DNA of 39,660 nucleotides. Origin: Streptomyces cahuitamycinicus (GTDB taxonomy: Bacteria; Actinomycetota; Actinomycetes; Streptomycetales; Streptomycetaceae). A program made the position numbers and the translations under genes. The stretch covers positions 1 to 39,660 of the forward strand of contig NZ_POUC01000025.1 in NCBI RefSeq assembly GCF_002891435.1, written 5' to 3'. The stretch's first letter is position 1. Every line of letters starts with the position of its first letter. The notes beneath the pieces were generated by a model. The model was not told the DNA's origin. It worked only from the letters and a program-made list of their open reading frames with translations, and searched no databases. Positions 27,381 through 38,066 of the stretch are shown here, piece by piece.

Positions 27381-27818
27381 AAAGACCAACGAGTACCGTC
27401 CGCAATCCTTCGGGTGCAGTGGGTACTCACATATCTGTTGCTCGTCACGGAGCGTAGAGAACCTATGTCCCTGAGTGACGAGACTGGTGTATCGTCCCGA
27501 CAGGGGCAGCGCCGGGCACCGTTCCGGCGCCGGGGATGGACACTTCGGACTGTGAGGGGGGCGACAGGCGATGCACGGCCTATGGACGAGCGATCCGACG
27601 GGACGAGGCTGCCGGCGGCGACCCTGGCGAGCGGCCGCGGGCAGCCGCGGACGGCACGCCGATCACGTCGGCCACCACACCCGCCACAGCAAACGCCGCA
27701 GCGGGCATCACAGTGAACCCAGCCATCACCACCAGAGCCCCGGCAGCCGCGGGAGGTACGACCAGCCGGTCCACGGGGACCCACGGGGCCCGGGAGCGGC
27801 GCGGACCGGGAGGGCCCG
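27381..27818 (+). promoter_or_regulatory. Long 5' region of cdgE
   Basis: 438 bp without a well-supported gene. It probably holds the cdgE promoter. TCACGGAGCGTAG at 27445-27457 fits seven of nine fixed positions of the BldD consensus as I recall it; cdg genes are known BldD targets in Streptomyces. This is a weak candidate. A possible small ORF at 27571-27822 is listed separately. No convincing -10/-35 pair was found. Confidence 0.35.
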
Positions 27819-27822
27819 GTGA
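27571..27822 (+). CDS. Possible His/Arg-rich small ORF overlapping the cdgE start
   Basis: 83 codons starting ATG 27571 and ending with TGA 27820-27822, which shares GTGA with the cdgE start. The GC-rich third positions (about four fifths) favour this frame over the other frames in the leader, and GAGGGGGG lies about ten bases upstream. The product is basic, with ten His within about 28 residues (HADHVGHHTRH and later SHHHQ). No family is recognised. It could encode a coupled metal-binding peptide or a regulatory upstream ORF, or be chance. Low confidence. Confidence 0.3.
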   Translation: MHGLWTSDPTGRGCRRRPWRAAAGSRGRHADHVGHHTRHSKRRSGHHSEPSHHHQSPGSRGRYDQPVHGDPRGPGAARTGRAR

Positions 27823-30800
27823 GCGCGCCCCCCACCCCCACGCTGGACGGAGCGCTGCGGGCACAGCCTCCGTCCCCGGGCGCGCTGCTGCCTCGCACGC
27901 CGGTCACCGGCCACCGGCCGGGCCTGGCCCTCCAACTCGCCCTCGCCCTGATCTGCGCGGCGTACGCCGCGGGTTCCGCGTTCGGCTGGGGTTCGGCCGA
28001 GCTGGCCATGATCATGGGTGACTTCGGACTCAGCGCCGCGGCCGGCACCGCCGCCGTCTCGTGCTTCCTCTACGCCCGCGGCCGCCGCACCGGCTTCCGG
28101 CCCGCCTGGCTGCTGTTCGGCCTCTCCTCGGTCATGGCCGCCCTGGGCAACCTGGTCTGGGGGTGGTACGAGGTGGTCCTGGGACTGCCCGTCCCCAGTC
28201 CCAGCTACGCCGACCTGTTCTTCCTCTGCTTCGCACCGCCCGCGATCATCGGGCTGCTCGTGCTCGCCAAGCGGCCGGTCACCAAGGCCGGCTGGATCTG
28301 CCTCGGGCTGGACGCCTGGCTGATCGGCGGCTCGCTGCTGACGCTGGCCTGGAGCCTCGCCCTCGCCCAGGCCGCAAAATCCGAAGGGCCGGGCGTGGCG
28401 CACACCGCGCTGTCGCTGGCGTACCCGCTGCTCGACATCGCGCTGGTCAGCATGGTGCTCGCCCTGCACTTCAGGCGGTCCGCCGTGGACCGCTCAGCGG
28501 TCAACACCGCCATCGGTGCCCTGGCGCTGACCGTGATGTGCGACGCCCTGTTCACCTCGCCGCTCATGCACCACGACTACCGCTCCGGCCAGCTGCTCGA
28601 CGCGGGCTGGTTCGCGGGCTCGCTGCTGCTGGCGTACGCCCCATGGGCCGGGCCCCGCGTGGAGGCCGACCGGCACGGCACCGGCCGGCACGCCGGTACG
28701 GGGCACACCCGGGTGGTGCACGAGCACGTGCCGGGGCAGCGCAGCGGCCCCCACCACCCCGTGCCCCTGCCGGGCTCCGAGCACAGCCGGTACCCGGCCG
28801 CCCGGCCCATCGCCGGCTCCCTGGCCGCACTCACGCCGTACCTCGCGGCCGCGGTGTGCACCCTGGGGATCCTCTACAACGTCCTCAACGGCCGAAGCGT
28901 CGACCGCGTGGTCCTGCTGACCGGGGGCACGGTGGTGCTCGCGCTCGTCGTGCGCCAGGGCATCATGCTGCTCGACAACATCACCCTCACCCAGGAACTG
29001 GCGCAGAAGGAGAACCACTTCCGCTCCCTGGTGCAGGGCTCCAGCGACGTCATCATGATCGCCGCTCCCAGCGGTGTCCTGAGGTACGTCTCCCCGGCCG
29101 CCGCCGGTGTGTACGGCCGCCCGGCGGAGGAGCTGGTGGGTACGGAGCTGGCCCACCTCATCCACCCCGAGGACCTGGGCTGCGTCGTGCACGAGGTGCG
29201 CAGGTTCCTCGCCGCCGACCCGGTCGAGGAACCCACCACGCGCATCGAATGCCGCTTCCGGTCGGGCGGTGGGGGCACCTCCCGCTCGAGCGAAGCCGAG
29301 AGCGGGGGAGGCTGGCTGAACGTCGAGTCGACCGTCAATCGTCATCACGGCGGCCTCATCTTCAACAGCCGCGACGTGACCGAAAGGGTGCGGCTCCAGG
29401 CGCAGTTGCAGCACAACGCCGAGCACGACCCGCTCACCGACCTGCCCAACCGCGCCCTGTTCACCAAGCGCGTGCAGCACGCCCTCTCGGGCCGCCGCGC
29501 CTCCGACCGGGGTGTGGCCCTGCGGAACACGGCCGTGCTGTTCATCGATCTCGACGGCTTCAAGGCCGTCAACGACACGATCGGGCACCAGGCCGGGGAC
29601 GAGCTGCTCGTCCAGGCCGCCCGCAGGCTCCAGGACTCCGTCCGGCACGGCGACACCGCGTCCCGGCTCGGCGGAGACGAGTTCGCGGCCCTGATCGCCG
29701 GGGACAACACCCGCGACCGGGACGCCCGGGAGCGGCACATCCTGGAGCTCGCCGACCGCCTCAGGGCGACGTTGTCCCAGCCCTACCTCATCGACGGCAA
29801 CGATGTCCGTGTCAACGCCTCCATCGGCGTGGCCTTCGCCGAGGCCGGCCTCGGGGCGGGCGAACTGCTGCGCAACGCCGACCTGGCCATGTACCGGGCC
29901 AAGGCAGGCGGCAAGGGCCGCGTCGAGCTGTACAAGCCGCAGATGCAGCAGGACGTCGCGCGCAAGGCCGAGCTCGCCACCCGCCTGCGGTCCGCCCTGC
30001 ACGACGGGGAGTTCGCCCTGCTGCACCAGCCGGTGGTGTCCCTGGAGGACGGCCGGATCACGTCGGTGTCCGCGCAGGCACGCTGGCGCTCCCCCCAAGG
30101 GGTGCTCTTCACTCCGGCGGAGTTCCTGCGCGTGGCCGAGGACAGCGACAAGACCGCCGAGCTGGGCCGGTGGCTGATCGAGGAGGCCGTCGAGCAGGCC
30201 GCCGAGCGGCACGCGAGCGGGCTGTCCGTGCCGGTCGTGGTGCGGATGAGCGCCCGTCGGCTGCTGGACCGGTCGATGCCGCTCGGCTCGATCGAGGCGC
30301 TGCTCACGCGGCACGGGCTGCCGTCCGGTTCGCTGATCATCGAGCTGTCCGATGCCGACCCGAGGGTCTCGCTGGACGAGCTGGAGCGGCGCCTGAGCGC
30401 CCTGCGGCGGGTCGGTGTACGGATCGCGCTCGACGGGTTCGGCAGCGGCTACGCGGCGATCACGGCCCTCAGGCGGCTCCCCGTCGACGTCCTGAAGCTG
30501 GACCGCGGTCTGGTCGAGGGCGTCGTCGAGTCGGCGCGCCTGCACAAGATCACCGGCGGGCTGCTGCGCATCGCGGGCGACCTCGGGCTGAAGTCCGTGG
30601 CCGAAGGGGTGGATCTGCGCGAGCAGGTCACCGCCCTGCGTGCGATGGGCTGCACGCACGGGCAGGGCATGGCGTTCTCCGGGCCGCTCGACGAGCACCG
30701 GCTGCGTCGGGCGCTCGCCGGCGGCCGCTACCCGGTGCCGAACGAACCGGCCGAACGGGCGTTCGCGGGCGGCGTTCCGCGGGTGTACAGCTCGGGTGTG

Positions 30801-30866
30801 TCCGCCGTCATAGGAGGCGGTACGGCCCTCCGCTCACATAATGAGACTCCCGTCCCACCCACTTGA
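27819..30866 (+). CDS. cdgE: Membrane PAS-GGDEF-degenerate EAL protein, CdgE-like
   Basis: 1015 residues. About ten membrane segments span 34-388, then PAS at about 398-520, GGDEF at about 530-700 and an EAL-like domain at about 720-985. GGDEF is intact at 618-622 ([11 protein letters not shown]), so diguanylate cyclase activity is predicted. The EAL domain is degenerate: SAQ replaces EAL at 751-753 (VSAQARW), DGFG replaces DDFG, and ELSD replaces the usual EITE. It may serve as a GTP or c-di-GMP sensor. From memory, the S. coelicolor gene here is cdgE (SCO5511). Residues about 485-498 in the PAS domain ([14 protein letters not shown]) come from a palindromic insertion. GTG 27819 follows GGGAGGG. 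The gene ends 33 bp before the ilv leader peptide. Confidence 0.88.
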   Translation: MSAPPTPTLDGALRAQPPSPGALLPRTPVTGHRPGLALQLALALICAAYAAGSAFGWGSAELAMIMGDFGLSAAAGTAAVSCFLYARGRRTGFRPAWLLFGLSSVMAALGNLVWGWYEVVLGLPVPSPSYADLFFLCFAPPAIIGLLVLAKRPVTKAGWICLGLDAWLIGGSLLTLAWSLALAQAAKSEGPGVAHTALSLAYPLLDIALVSMVLALHFRRSAVDRSAVNTAIGALALTVMCDALFTSPLMHHDYRSGQLLDAGWFAGSLLLAYAPWAGPRVEADRHGTGRHAGTGHTRVVHEHVPGQRSGPHHPVPLPGSEHSRYPAARPIAGSLAALTPYLAAAVCTLGILYNVLNGRSVDRVVLLTGGTVVLALVVRQGIMLLDNITLTQELAQKENHFRSLVQGSSDVIMIAAPSGVLRYVSPAAAGVYGRPAEELVGTELAHLIHPEDLGCVVHEVRRFLAADPVEEPTTRIECRFRSGGGGTSRSSEAESGGGWLNVESTVNRHHGGLIFNSRDVTERVRLQAQLQHNAEHDPLTDLPNRALFTKRVQHALSGRRASDRGVALRNTAVLFIDLDGFKAVNDTIGHQAGDELLVQAARRLQDSVRHGDTASRLGGDEFAALIAGDNTRDRDARERHILELADRLRATLSQPYLIDGNDVRVNASIGVAFAEAGLGAGELLRNADLAMYRAKAGGKGRVELYKPQMQQDVARKAELATRLRSALHDGEFALLHQPVVSLEDGRITSVSAQARWRSPQGVLFTPAEFLRVAEDSDKTAELGRWLIEEAVEQAAERHASGLSVPVVVRMSARRLLDRSMPLGSIEALLTRHGLPSGSLIIELSDADPRVSLDELERRLSALRRVGVRIALDGFGSGYAAITALRRLPVDVLKLDRGLVEGVVESARLHKITGGLLRIAGDLGLKSVAEGVDLREQVTALRAMGCTHGQGMAFSGPLDEHRLRRALAGGRYPVPNEPAERAFAGGVPRVYSSGVSAVIGGGTALRSHNETPVPPT
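29271..29311. repeat. In-gene palindromic element C (cdgE)
   Basis: CCTCCCGCTC at 29278-29287 pairs with GAGCGGGGGAGG at 29300-29311 apart from one or two bulged G. The inner part CTCG-N8-CGAG can pair as well. It encodes the Gly/Ser/Glu-rich insert in the PAS domain. The minus-strand CCTCCCCCGCTCTCGGCTTC resembles a palindromic repeat I recall as widespread in Streptomyces genomes. Confidence 0.75.
30837..30842 (+). promoter_or_regulatory. Candidate -10 of the ilvB leader
   Basis: CATAAT at 30837-30842 differs from TATAAT at one position and lies inside the 3' end of cdgE. It would start transcription around 30849, about 50 nt before the leader peptide. No -35 is evident. Low certainty. Confidence 0.3.
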
Positions 30867-30899
30867 CAGTGAGTGCGCGCCGGGGGGAGGGTCAGTGCC

Positions 30900-30941
30900 A
30901 TGCGCACCCGAATTCTCGTACTTGGAAAGCGCGTCGGCTGA
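30900..30941 (+). CDS. ilvB leader peptide ([13 protein letters not shown])
   Basis: 13 codons plus TGA. GGGGGGAGGG lies eight bases before ATG 30900. Codons 5-8 read Ile-Leu-Val-Leu, then a further Val follows at codon 12: five branched-chain codons out of thirteen, exactly the end products of the downstream genes. It is followed by a perfect 8-bp hairpin and a U-tracted terminator. This is the classical arrangement for attenuation of branched-chain amino acid biosynthesis. Stalling of ribosomes on these codons when charged Ile, Leu or Val tRNA is low should change leader folding. Leader peptides of this kind are known before ilvB in actinobacteria, as I recall. Confidence 0.88.
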   Translation: MRTRILVLGKRVG

Positions 30942-31015
30942 CGCTGAGCCTCGACCGCTCAGCGACCCCACCCGGCGCGCTCCCCTCGCTTGCCTTATGG
31001 CACGAGGGGTTTTTT
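30942..31015 (+). promoter_or_regulatory. ilvB transcriptional attenuator
   Basis: Hairpin 1: CGCTGAGC at 30942-30949 with GCTCAGCG at 30957-30964, beginning directly after the leader stop. Hairpin 2, the terminator: CCCCTCG at 30982-30988 with CGAGGGG at 31003-31009, plus an inner TGCC/GGCA and six T at 31010-31015. A possible antiterminator is GGAAAGCG at 30924-30931 with CGCTTGCC at 30987-30994, with seven of eight pairs; this would be exclusive with hairpin 2. It is the only U-tracted terminator recognised in the window, as expected for a regulated one. The exact switching scheme is inference. Confidence 0.85.
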
Positions 31016-31096
31016 GTTGCACAGGCACCTCTCGTGCGACAGCCGAAGACCGCACAAACCACGCAAAAACCCTCAGCATCTGAGAAGAGAATGCCG

Positions 31097-32944
31097 ATGA
31101 CCGAGCAGGCCACCGGGGCCCACCACCCGCAGCCCCGGCCCCGATCCGGAGGACACCACTCCGCCCCCGAGCAGGTGACGGGCGCGCAGTCCCTCATCCG
31201 CTCTCTCGAGGAGGTCGGCGCCGACACGGTATTCGGCATTCCCGGTGGTTGCATCCTTCCGGCGTACGACCCGCTGATGGACTCCACCCGCGTGCGGCAC
31301 GTCCTGGTGCGCCACGAGCAGGGCGCCGGTCACGCGGCCGAGGGGTATGCGCTGGCCACCGGCAAGGTCGGCGTCTGCATGGCGACCTCGGGTCCCGGCG
31401 CGACCAACCTGGTCACCCCGATCGCCGACGCGCACATGGACTCGGTGCCGATGGTCGCGATCACCGGACAGGTGGCCTCCAAGGCGATCGGTACGGACGC
31501 CTTCCAGGAGGCGGACATCGTCGGCATCACCATGCCGATCACCAAGCACAACTTCCTCGTCACCAAGGCCGATGACATCCCGCGGGTCATCGCCCAGGCC
31601 TTCCACATCGCCTCCACCGGCCGTCCCGGCCCGGTCCTGGTCGACATCGCCAAGGACGCCCTCCAGGCGAAGACCACCTTCTCCTGGCCGCCGGCCATGG
31701 ACCTGCCCGGCTACCGCCCGGTGACGAAGCCGCACGCCAAGCAGATCCGCGAGGCCGCCAAGCTGATCACCCAGGCCAGGCGTCCCGTGCTCTACGTCGG
31801 CGGCGGCGTGATCAAGGCCAGGGCCACCGCCGAGCTGAAGGTCCTCGCCGAGTTGACGGGCGCACCCGTCACCACCACCCTGATGGCGCTCGGCTCGTTC
31901 CCCGACAACCACCCGCAGCACCTCGGCATGCCCGGCATGCACGGCTCGGTGGCCGCCGTCACCGCCCTGCAGAAGGCCGACCTGATCGTCGCCCTCGGCG
32001 CCCGCTTCGACGACCGCGTCACCGGCAAGCTGGACAGCTTCGCCCCGCACGCCAAGATCGTCCACGCCGACATCGACCCGGCCGAGATCGGCAAGAACCG
32101 CGCCGCCGACGTGCCGATCGTCGGTGACGCCCGCGAGGTCATCGCCGACCTGGTCCAGGCCGTGCAGAAGGAGCACAGTGAGGGCCACCGGGGCGACTAC
32201 AGCGCCTGGTGGAAGGACCTGAGCCGCTGGCGCGACACGTACCCGCTCGGCTACGACCAGCCCGACGACGGCTCGCTCTCCCCGCAGCAGGTCATCGAGC
32301 GCATCGGCCAGCTCGCCCCCGAGGGCACGATCTTCACGGCGGGCGTCGGTCAGCACCAGATGTGGGCCGCGCACTACATCGAGTACGACAAGCCGGGCAC
32401 CTGGCTGAACAGCGGCGGCGCCGGAACCATGGGCTACGCCGTTCCGGCCGCCATGGGGGCCAAGGCCGGCGCGCCGGACAAGGCGGTCTGGGCGATCGAC
32501 GGCGACGGCTGCTTCCAGATGACCAACCAGGAGCTCGCCACCTGCGCCCTGAACAACATCCCGATCAAGGTCGCCGTCATCAACAACGGCGCCCTCGGGA
32601 TGGTCCGCCAGTGGCAGACCCTCTTCTACAACCAGCGGTACTCCAACACCGTGCTGCACTCCGGCCCGGACGACGTCAACCCGCAGGCCCGCGGCACCCG
32701 CGTCCCCGACTTCGTGAAGCTGTCGGAGGCCATGGGCTGCTACGCCATCCGCTGCGAGTCCCCGGACGACCTCGACAAGGTCATCGAAGAGGCGAACTCC
32801 GTCAACGACCGCCCGGTGGTCGTCGACTTCATCGTCCACGAGGACGCGATGGTGTGGCCGATGGTCGCCGCCGGCACCTCCAACGACGAGATCATGGCCG
32901 CCCGGGACGTCCGCCCCGACTTCGGCGACAACGAAGACGACTGA
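31097..32944 (+). CDS. ilvB: Acetolactate synthase large subunit
   Basis: 615 residues. Condenses two pyruvates, or pyruvate and 2-ketobutyrate, to acetohydroxy acids: the first common step of valine, leucine and isoleucine synthesis. Seen: [14 protein letters not shown] at 48-61 (Cys52 where Ala is usual in relatives, as I recall), catalytic Glu74 in [14 protein letters not shown], and the ThDP motif GDG at 469-471 with NN at 496-497. ATG 31097 is preferred over ATG 31091 because GAGAAGAGA is then better spaced. FAD and Mg2+ are family cofactors. Expression is predicted to be attenuated by the leader peptide. ilvN follows 21 bp downstream. Confidence 0.97.
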   Translation: MTEQATGAHHPQPRPRSGGHHSAPEQVTGAQSLIRSLEEVGADTVFGIPGGCILPAYDPLMDSTRVRHVLVRHEQGAGHAAEGYALATGKVGVCMATSGPGATNLVTPIADAHMDSVPMVAITGQVASKAIGTDAFQEADIVGITMPITKHNFLVTKADDIPRVIAQAFHIASTGRPGPVLVDIAKDALQAKTTFSWPPAMDLPGYRPVTKPHAKQIREAAKLITQARRPVLYVGGGVIKARATAELKVLAELTGAPVTTTLMALGSFPDNHPQHLGMPGMHGSVAAVTALQKADLIVALGARFDDRVTGKLDSFAPHAKIVHADIDPAEIGKNRAADVPIVGDAREVIADLVQAVQKEHSEGHRGDYSAWWKDLSRWRDTYPLGYDQPDDGSLSPQQVIERIGQLAPEGTIFTAGVGQHQMWAAHYIEYDKPGTWLNSGGAGTMGYAVPAAMGAKAGAPDKAVWAIDGDGCFQMTNQELATCALNNIPIKVAVINNGALGMVRQWQTLFYNQRYSNTVLHSGPDDVNPQARGTRVPDFVKLSEAMGCYAIRCESPDDLDKVIEEANSVNDRPVVVDFIVHEDAMVWPMVAAGTSNDEIMAARDVRPDFGDNEDD

Positions 32945-32965
32945 GAGCCTCGAAGGAAGCAGATC

Positions 32966-34610
<1,645 letters not shown>

Positions 34611-34621
34611 GCCGCCTGCCC

Positions 34622-34652
34622 GAGGGGCCGGAGCAGCTCGCTCCGGCCCCTT
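34622..34652. terminator. Terminator after ilvC
   Basis: GGGGCCGGAGC at 34624-34634 pairs with GCTCCGGCCCC at 34640-34650 with a 5-nt loop, and AG/TT pairing extends it. It begins 11 bases after the ilvC stop. No U-tract. Confidence 0.8.
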
Positions 34653-34827
34653 CGGCGAACCCCGGGTAACGTCGGTGGTACGGCGTTGTCCATCCCGTCC
34701 GGCCACGGACGGGTGATCCTTCCGCAGCGGCAGAGGACGATGCCCCCGGCGCCACTAGACTGCTGCACACATACGCGTCAGGCCCACAGCGTCGTGCGTC
34801 TTCCACGCGGCCACCACCCTCCACCGC

Positions 34828-34855
34828 CTGCGGCCGTCGGGACGGCCGTCCGCAG
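34828..34855 (+). other. Stem-loop in the serA leader
   Basis: CTGCGG at 34828-34833 pairs with CCGCAG at 34850-34855, and CCGT with ACGG forms an inner stem with a four-base bulge. It ends 22 bases before serA. The whole 34653-34877 gap also holds TAGACT at 34756-34761, a possible -10. The role of the stem-loop is unknown. Confidence 0.35.
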
Positions 34856-34877
34856 CATTGGACTTGTGAGGACTCAC

Positions 34878-36467
34878 GTGAGCTCGAAACCCGTCGTACT
34901 CATCGCTGAAGAGCTGTCGCCCGCCACCGTCGACGCCCTGGGCCCGGACTTCGAGATCCGCCACTGCAACGGCGCGGACCGGGCCGAGCTGCTCCCGGCC
35001 ATCGCCGATGTGGACGCGATCCTGGTCCGTTCGGCCACCAAGGTCGACGCCGAGGCGATCGCCGCCGCGAGCAAGCTGAAGGTCGTCGCACGAGCCGGCG
35101 TCGGCCTGGACAACGTGGACGTCTCCGCCGCCACCAAGGCCGGCGTGATGGTCGTCAACGCCCCGACCTCCAACATCGTGACCGCCGCCGAGCTGGCCTG
35201 CGGTCTGCTCGTCGCCACGGCCCGCAACATCCCGCAGGCCAACGCCGCGCTGAAGAACGGCGAGTGGAAGCGCAGCAAGTACACCGGCGTCGAGCTGGCC
35301 GAGAAGACCCTCGGTGTCGTCGGCCTCGGCCGCATCGGCGCGCTCGTCGCGCAGCGCATGTCGGCCTTCGGCATGAAGGTCGTCGCCTATGACCCCTACG
35401 TGCAGCCCGCGCGCGCCGCCCAGATGGGCGTCAAGGTGCTGTCGCTGGACGAGCTGCTGGAGGTCTCCGACTTCATCACCGTCCACCTCCCCAAGACCCC
35501 CGAGACCCTCGGTCTGATCGGTGACGAGGCGCTGCGCAAGGTGAAGCCGAGCGTGCGCATCGTCAACGCCGCGCGCGGCGGGATCGTCGACGAGGAGGCG
35601 CTGTACTCCGCCCTCAAGGAGGGCCGGGTCGCCGGTGCCGGTCTCGACGTGTACGCGAAGGAGCCCTGCACGGACTCCCCGCTCTTCGAGTTCGACCAGG
35701 TCGTCGCCACCCCGCACCTCGGTGCCTCCACCGACGAGGCGCAGGAGAAGGCCGGTATCGCCGTGGCCCGCTCGGTGCGCCTCGCCCTCGCCGGTGAGCT
35801 CGTGCCGGACGCGGTGAACGTGCAGGGCGGCGTCATCGCCGAGGACGTCAAGCCGGGTCTGCCGCTCGCCGAGCGCCTCGGCCGGATCTTCACCGCGCTC
35901 GCCGGTGAGGTCGCGGTCCGCCTCGACGTCGAGGTGTACGGCGAGATCACCCAGCACGACGTGAAGGTGCTGGAGCTGTCCGCGCTCAAGGGTGTCTTCG
36001 AGGACGTCGTCGACGAGACGGTGTCGTACGTCAACGCCCCGCTGTTCGCGCAGGAGCGCGGCGTCGAGGTGCGGCTGACCACCAGCTCGGAGGCGACCGA
36101 GCACCGCAACGTCGTCACGGTGCGCGGCACCCTCGCCGACGGCGAGGAGGTGTCGGTGTCCGGCACGCTGGCCGGCCCCAAGCACCTGCAGAAGCTCGTC
36201 GCCGTCGGGGAGTTCGACGTCGACCTCGCGCTCGCCGACCACATGATCGTGCTGAAGTACGAGGACCGGCCCGGTGTCGTCGGCACGGTGGGCCGCATCC
36301 TCGGTGAGGCGGGCCTCAACATCGCCGGTATGCAGGTGTCGCGGGCGGCGGCCGGTGGCGAGGCGCTGGCGGTGCTGACCGTGGACGACACGGTGACCGT
36401 CGGTGTGCTGGCCGAGGTGGCGGCGGAGATCGGGGCGACATCGGCCCGGTCGGTGAACCTGGCCTGA
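34878..36467 (+). CDS. serA: D-3-phosphoglycerate dehydrogenase
   Basis: 529 residues, the long type I form seen in mycobacteria. Catalyses the first step of serine synthesis, oxidising 3-phosphoglycerate with NAD+. Domains: substrate and nucleotide domains with GLGRIG at 149-154, catalytic Arg in NAARGGIVDE, Glu in YAKEPC and His in TPHLGAST; an intervening (ASB) domain at about 315-450; and a C-terminal ACT domain from about 456 (KYEDRPGVVGTVGRILGEAGLNI split by two pieces) binding serine for feedback. Start GTG 34878, with GAGG about eight bases upstream. A 9-bp hairpin and then a 15-bp hairpin separate it from the convergent MFS gene. Confidence 0.97.
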   Translation: MSSKPVVLIAEELSPATVDALGPDFEIRHCNGADRAELLPAIADVDAILVRSATKVDAEAIAAASKLKVVARAGVGLDNVDVSAATKAGVMVVNAPTSNIVTAAELACGLLVATARNIPQANAALKNGEWKRSKYTGVELAEKTLGVVGLGRIGALVAQRMSAFGMKVVAYDPYVQPARAAQMGVKVLSLDELLEVSDFITVHLPKTPETLGLIGDEALRKVKPSVRIVNAARGGIVDEEALYSALKEGRVAGAGLDVYAKEPCTDSPLFEFDQVVATPHLGASTDEAQEKAGIAVARSVRLALAGELVPDAVNVQGGVIAEDVKPGLPLAERLGRIFTALAGEVAVRLDVEVYGEITQHDVKVLELSALKGVFEDVVDETVSYVNAPLFAQERGVEVRLTTSSEATEHRNVVTVRGTLADGEEVSVSGTLAGPKHLQKLVAVGEFDVDLALADHMIVLKYEDRPGVVGTVGRILGEAGLNIAGMQVSRAAAGGEALAVLTVDDTVTVGVLAEVAAEIGATSARSVNLA

Positions 36468-36471
36468 CCTT

Positions 36472-36492
36472 CCCGGGGGCTCCGCCCCCGGG
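36472..36492. terminator. serA terminator CCCGGGGGC-TCC-GCCCCCGGG
   Basis: A perfect 9-bp stem with a 3-nt loop, beginning four bases after the serA stop. This is a form often seen at Streptomyces gene ends. Confidence 0.85.
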
Positions 36493-36518
36493 CCCCGTTC
36501 GCCTGGACGGGATCGTCC

Positions 36519-38060
36519 TCAGACGCCGGACGAGCTGAGTTGATCGGCTCGTCCGGCGTCTTTCGGTGCATGGTCCCGCCGAAGGGCCACCGTCGCCGCT
36601 GCCGCCGCCACGGCCATCAGCACCGTCCCGGTGACCGCGGCCGCGTGCATGCCGCTCGTGAAGGCCTCACGTGCCGCCGTCGCCAGGGTGTCTCCCGCGC
36701 GCCCCGGCAGACGGCCGGCCACCGCCAGGGCGCCGCCCAGGGTCTCCTGGGCCGCGGCGGGTGCCGAGGCAGGGATCTCGTGGCGGTAGACGGCCGTGCC
36801 GATGGAGCCGAGGAACGCCATGCTGAGCGCGCCGCCGAACTCCGTGCCGGTCTCCATCAGCGACGACGCGGCGCCCGCCTTCTCCACCGGAGCGGCGCTC
36901 ATGGCCAGGTCGACCACGAGGGACATGACGGTGACGACGCCGCAGGCCAGGACGGCGCAGGCGGCCAGCAGCAGCCAGAGGGAGTCCGTACCGGTCAGGG
37001 CCAGCAGCACATAGCCGCACCCGGTGACCGCGAAGCCGCCGCCGACGACGTGCCCCCGTGGCACGCCCCGCTGCACCAGCTGGGCCGCGACCGGGGCCGC
37101 GAGGCCGATGGGCACCGACGGCAGCAGGCTCCACAGCGCCGCCTCCAGCGGGCTCTTGTCCAGGACCGACTGGATGTACTGGGTCGTGAAGTACGCCGAG
37201 CCCATCATGCCGAAAGCCGCCACCAGGTTGAGGGCCATGGCCGGGCTGAAGCCGGGGCGCCGGAACAGCTCCGGGGAGATGAGCGGGGACACCGCCGTGC
37301 GCTGGCGCTGCACGAACAGCGCGGCGAAGAGCAGTCCGGCCGACACCGACAGCGCGTACCGGACGTTCCAGCCCTCCGACGCGAGCTCCTTCAAGCCGTA
37401 GATCGCGGGGAGCACCGCGGCCATGGACAGCGGGACGCTTAGCCAGTCGAAGCGGCCGGGGTGCGGATTCCTGGACTCCGGCAGCAGGAGCGGGCCGAGG
37501 ACCAGGAGCATCACCATCGCGGGCAGGTTGACCAGGAAGACCGAGCCCCACCAGAAGTGCTCGACGAGGACGCCGCTCAGCACCGAGCCGAGGGCGATGC
37601 CCGCTGTCATCACGCCCGACCACAGGCCGATGGCCTTCGCGCGCTGCCCGGGGTCGGTGAACATCGTGCGGACCAGCGCCATGGTGCTGGGCATCAGCGT
37701 CGCACCGCCGATGCCGAGCAGGGCGCGGCCCGCGATCAGGGTCTCGGCGCTGTTCGCGTAGGCCGCCAGCAGGGACGCCGCACCGAAGGCGGCGGCACCG
37801 ATCAGCAGGAGCCTGCGGCGGCCGATGCGGTCGCCGAGGGAGCCCATCGTCATCAGCAGGCCCGCCAGCACGAAGCCGTAGATGTCGAAGATCCACAGCT
37901 GCTCGGTGGCGCTGGGTTCCAGGTCGGCGCTGATCGCCGGGATCGCGAAGTAGAGGACCGAGACGTCCATCGAGACCAGCAGCAGCGGCAGCATCAGCAC
38001 GCCGAGAGCGGTCCACTCGCGACGGCCGGCGCGGGCCGGGGGGCGGGGTGTCGTCGTCAT
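36519..38060 (-). CDS. DHA2-family drug/proton antiporter (EmrB/QacA type)
   Basis: 513 residues with about 14 hydrophobic segments. Seen: MDVSVLYFAIPAI in TM1, the family's motif D1 region; motif A GSLGDRIGRRRLLL between TMs 2 and 3; and motif C-like GVMTAGIALGSVLSGVLVE in TM5. Exports drugs or dyes in exchange for protons. ATG 38060 lies seven bases after TACAGT (-10) with TAGACA (-35) 17 bp further, so the mRNA is probably leaderless. It is divergent from a TetR gene and shares a 17-bp inverted repeat with it. The 3' end (residues about DAGRADQLSSSG) is encoded by one arm and loop of a 15-bp terminator hairpin. Confidence 0.92.
   Translation of the reverse strand: MTTTPRPPARAGRREWTALGVLMLPLLLVSMDVSVLYFAIPAISADLEPSATEQLWIFDIYGFVLAGLLMTMGSLGDRIGRRRLLLIGAAAFGAASLLAAYANSAETLIAGRALLGIGGATLMPSTMALVRTMFTDPGQRAKAIGLWSGVMTAGIALGSVLSGVLVEHFWWGSVFLVNLPAMVMLLVLGPLLLPESRNPHPGRFDWLSVPLSMAAVLPAIYGLKELASEGWNVRYALSVSAGLLFAALFVQRQRTAVSPLISPELFRRPGFSPAMALNLVAAFGMMGSAYFTTQYIQSVLDKSPLEAALWSLLPSVPIGLAAPVAAQLVQRGVPRGHVVGGGFAVTGCGYVLLALTGTDSLWLLLAACAVLACGVVTVMSLVVDLAMSAAPVEKAGAASSLMETGTEFGGALSMAFLGSIGTAVYRHEIPASAPAAAQETLGGALAVAGRLPGRAGDTLATAAREAFTSGMHAAAVTGTVLMAVAAAAATVALRRDHAPKDAGRADQLSSSGV
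36521..36561. terminator. 15-bp hairpin inside the MFS 3' end
   Basis: AGACGCCGGACGAGC at 36521-36535 pairs perfectly with 36547-36561 across an 11-nt loop, followed by TT on the plus strand. It overlaps the stop and final codons of the minus-strand MFS gene and faces serA. It can terminate both transcripts. Confidence 0.75.
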
Positions 38061-38066
38061 GGGCAG

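Noticed and set aside
27414..27716. 100-codon ORF before cdgE
   Set aside because: Third positions are less GC-rich than expected, no Shine-Dalgarno, no recognisable sequence.
30089..30100. CCCCCCAAGGGG in cdgE as a fourth palindromic insertion
   Set aside because: It encodes [12 protein letters not shown], normal EAL-domain sequence at this position, and lacks the element ends.
30863..30868. TTGACA as the ilvB -35
   Set aside because: No -10 like sequence lies 16-19 bp downstream; the position is GC-rich GGGAGG.
34686..34877. N-terminal extension of SerA
   Set aside because: Sequence is Pro/His-rich and unlike the conserved start MSSKPVVLIAEELSP; GAGG is close to GTG 34878.
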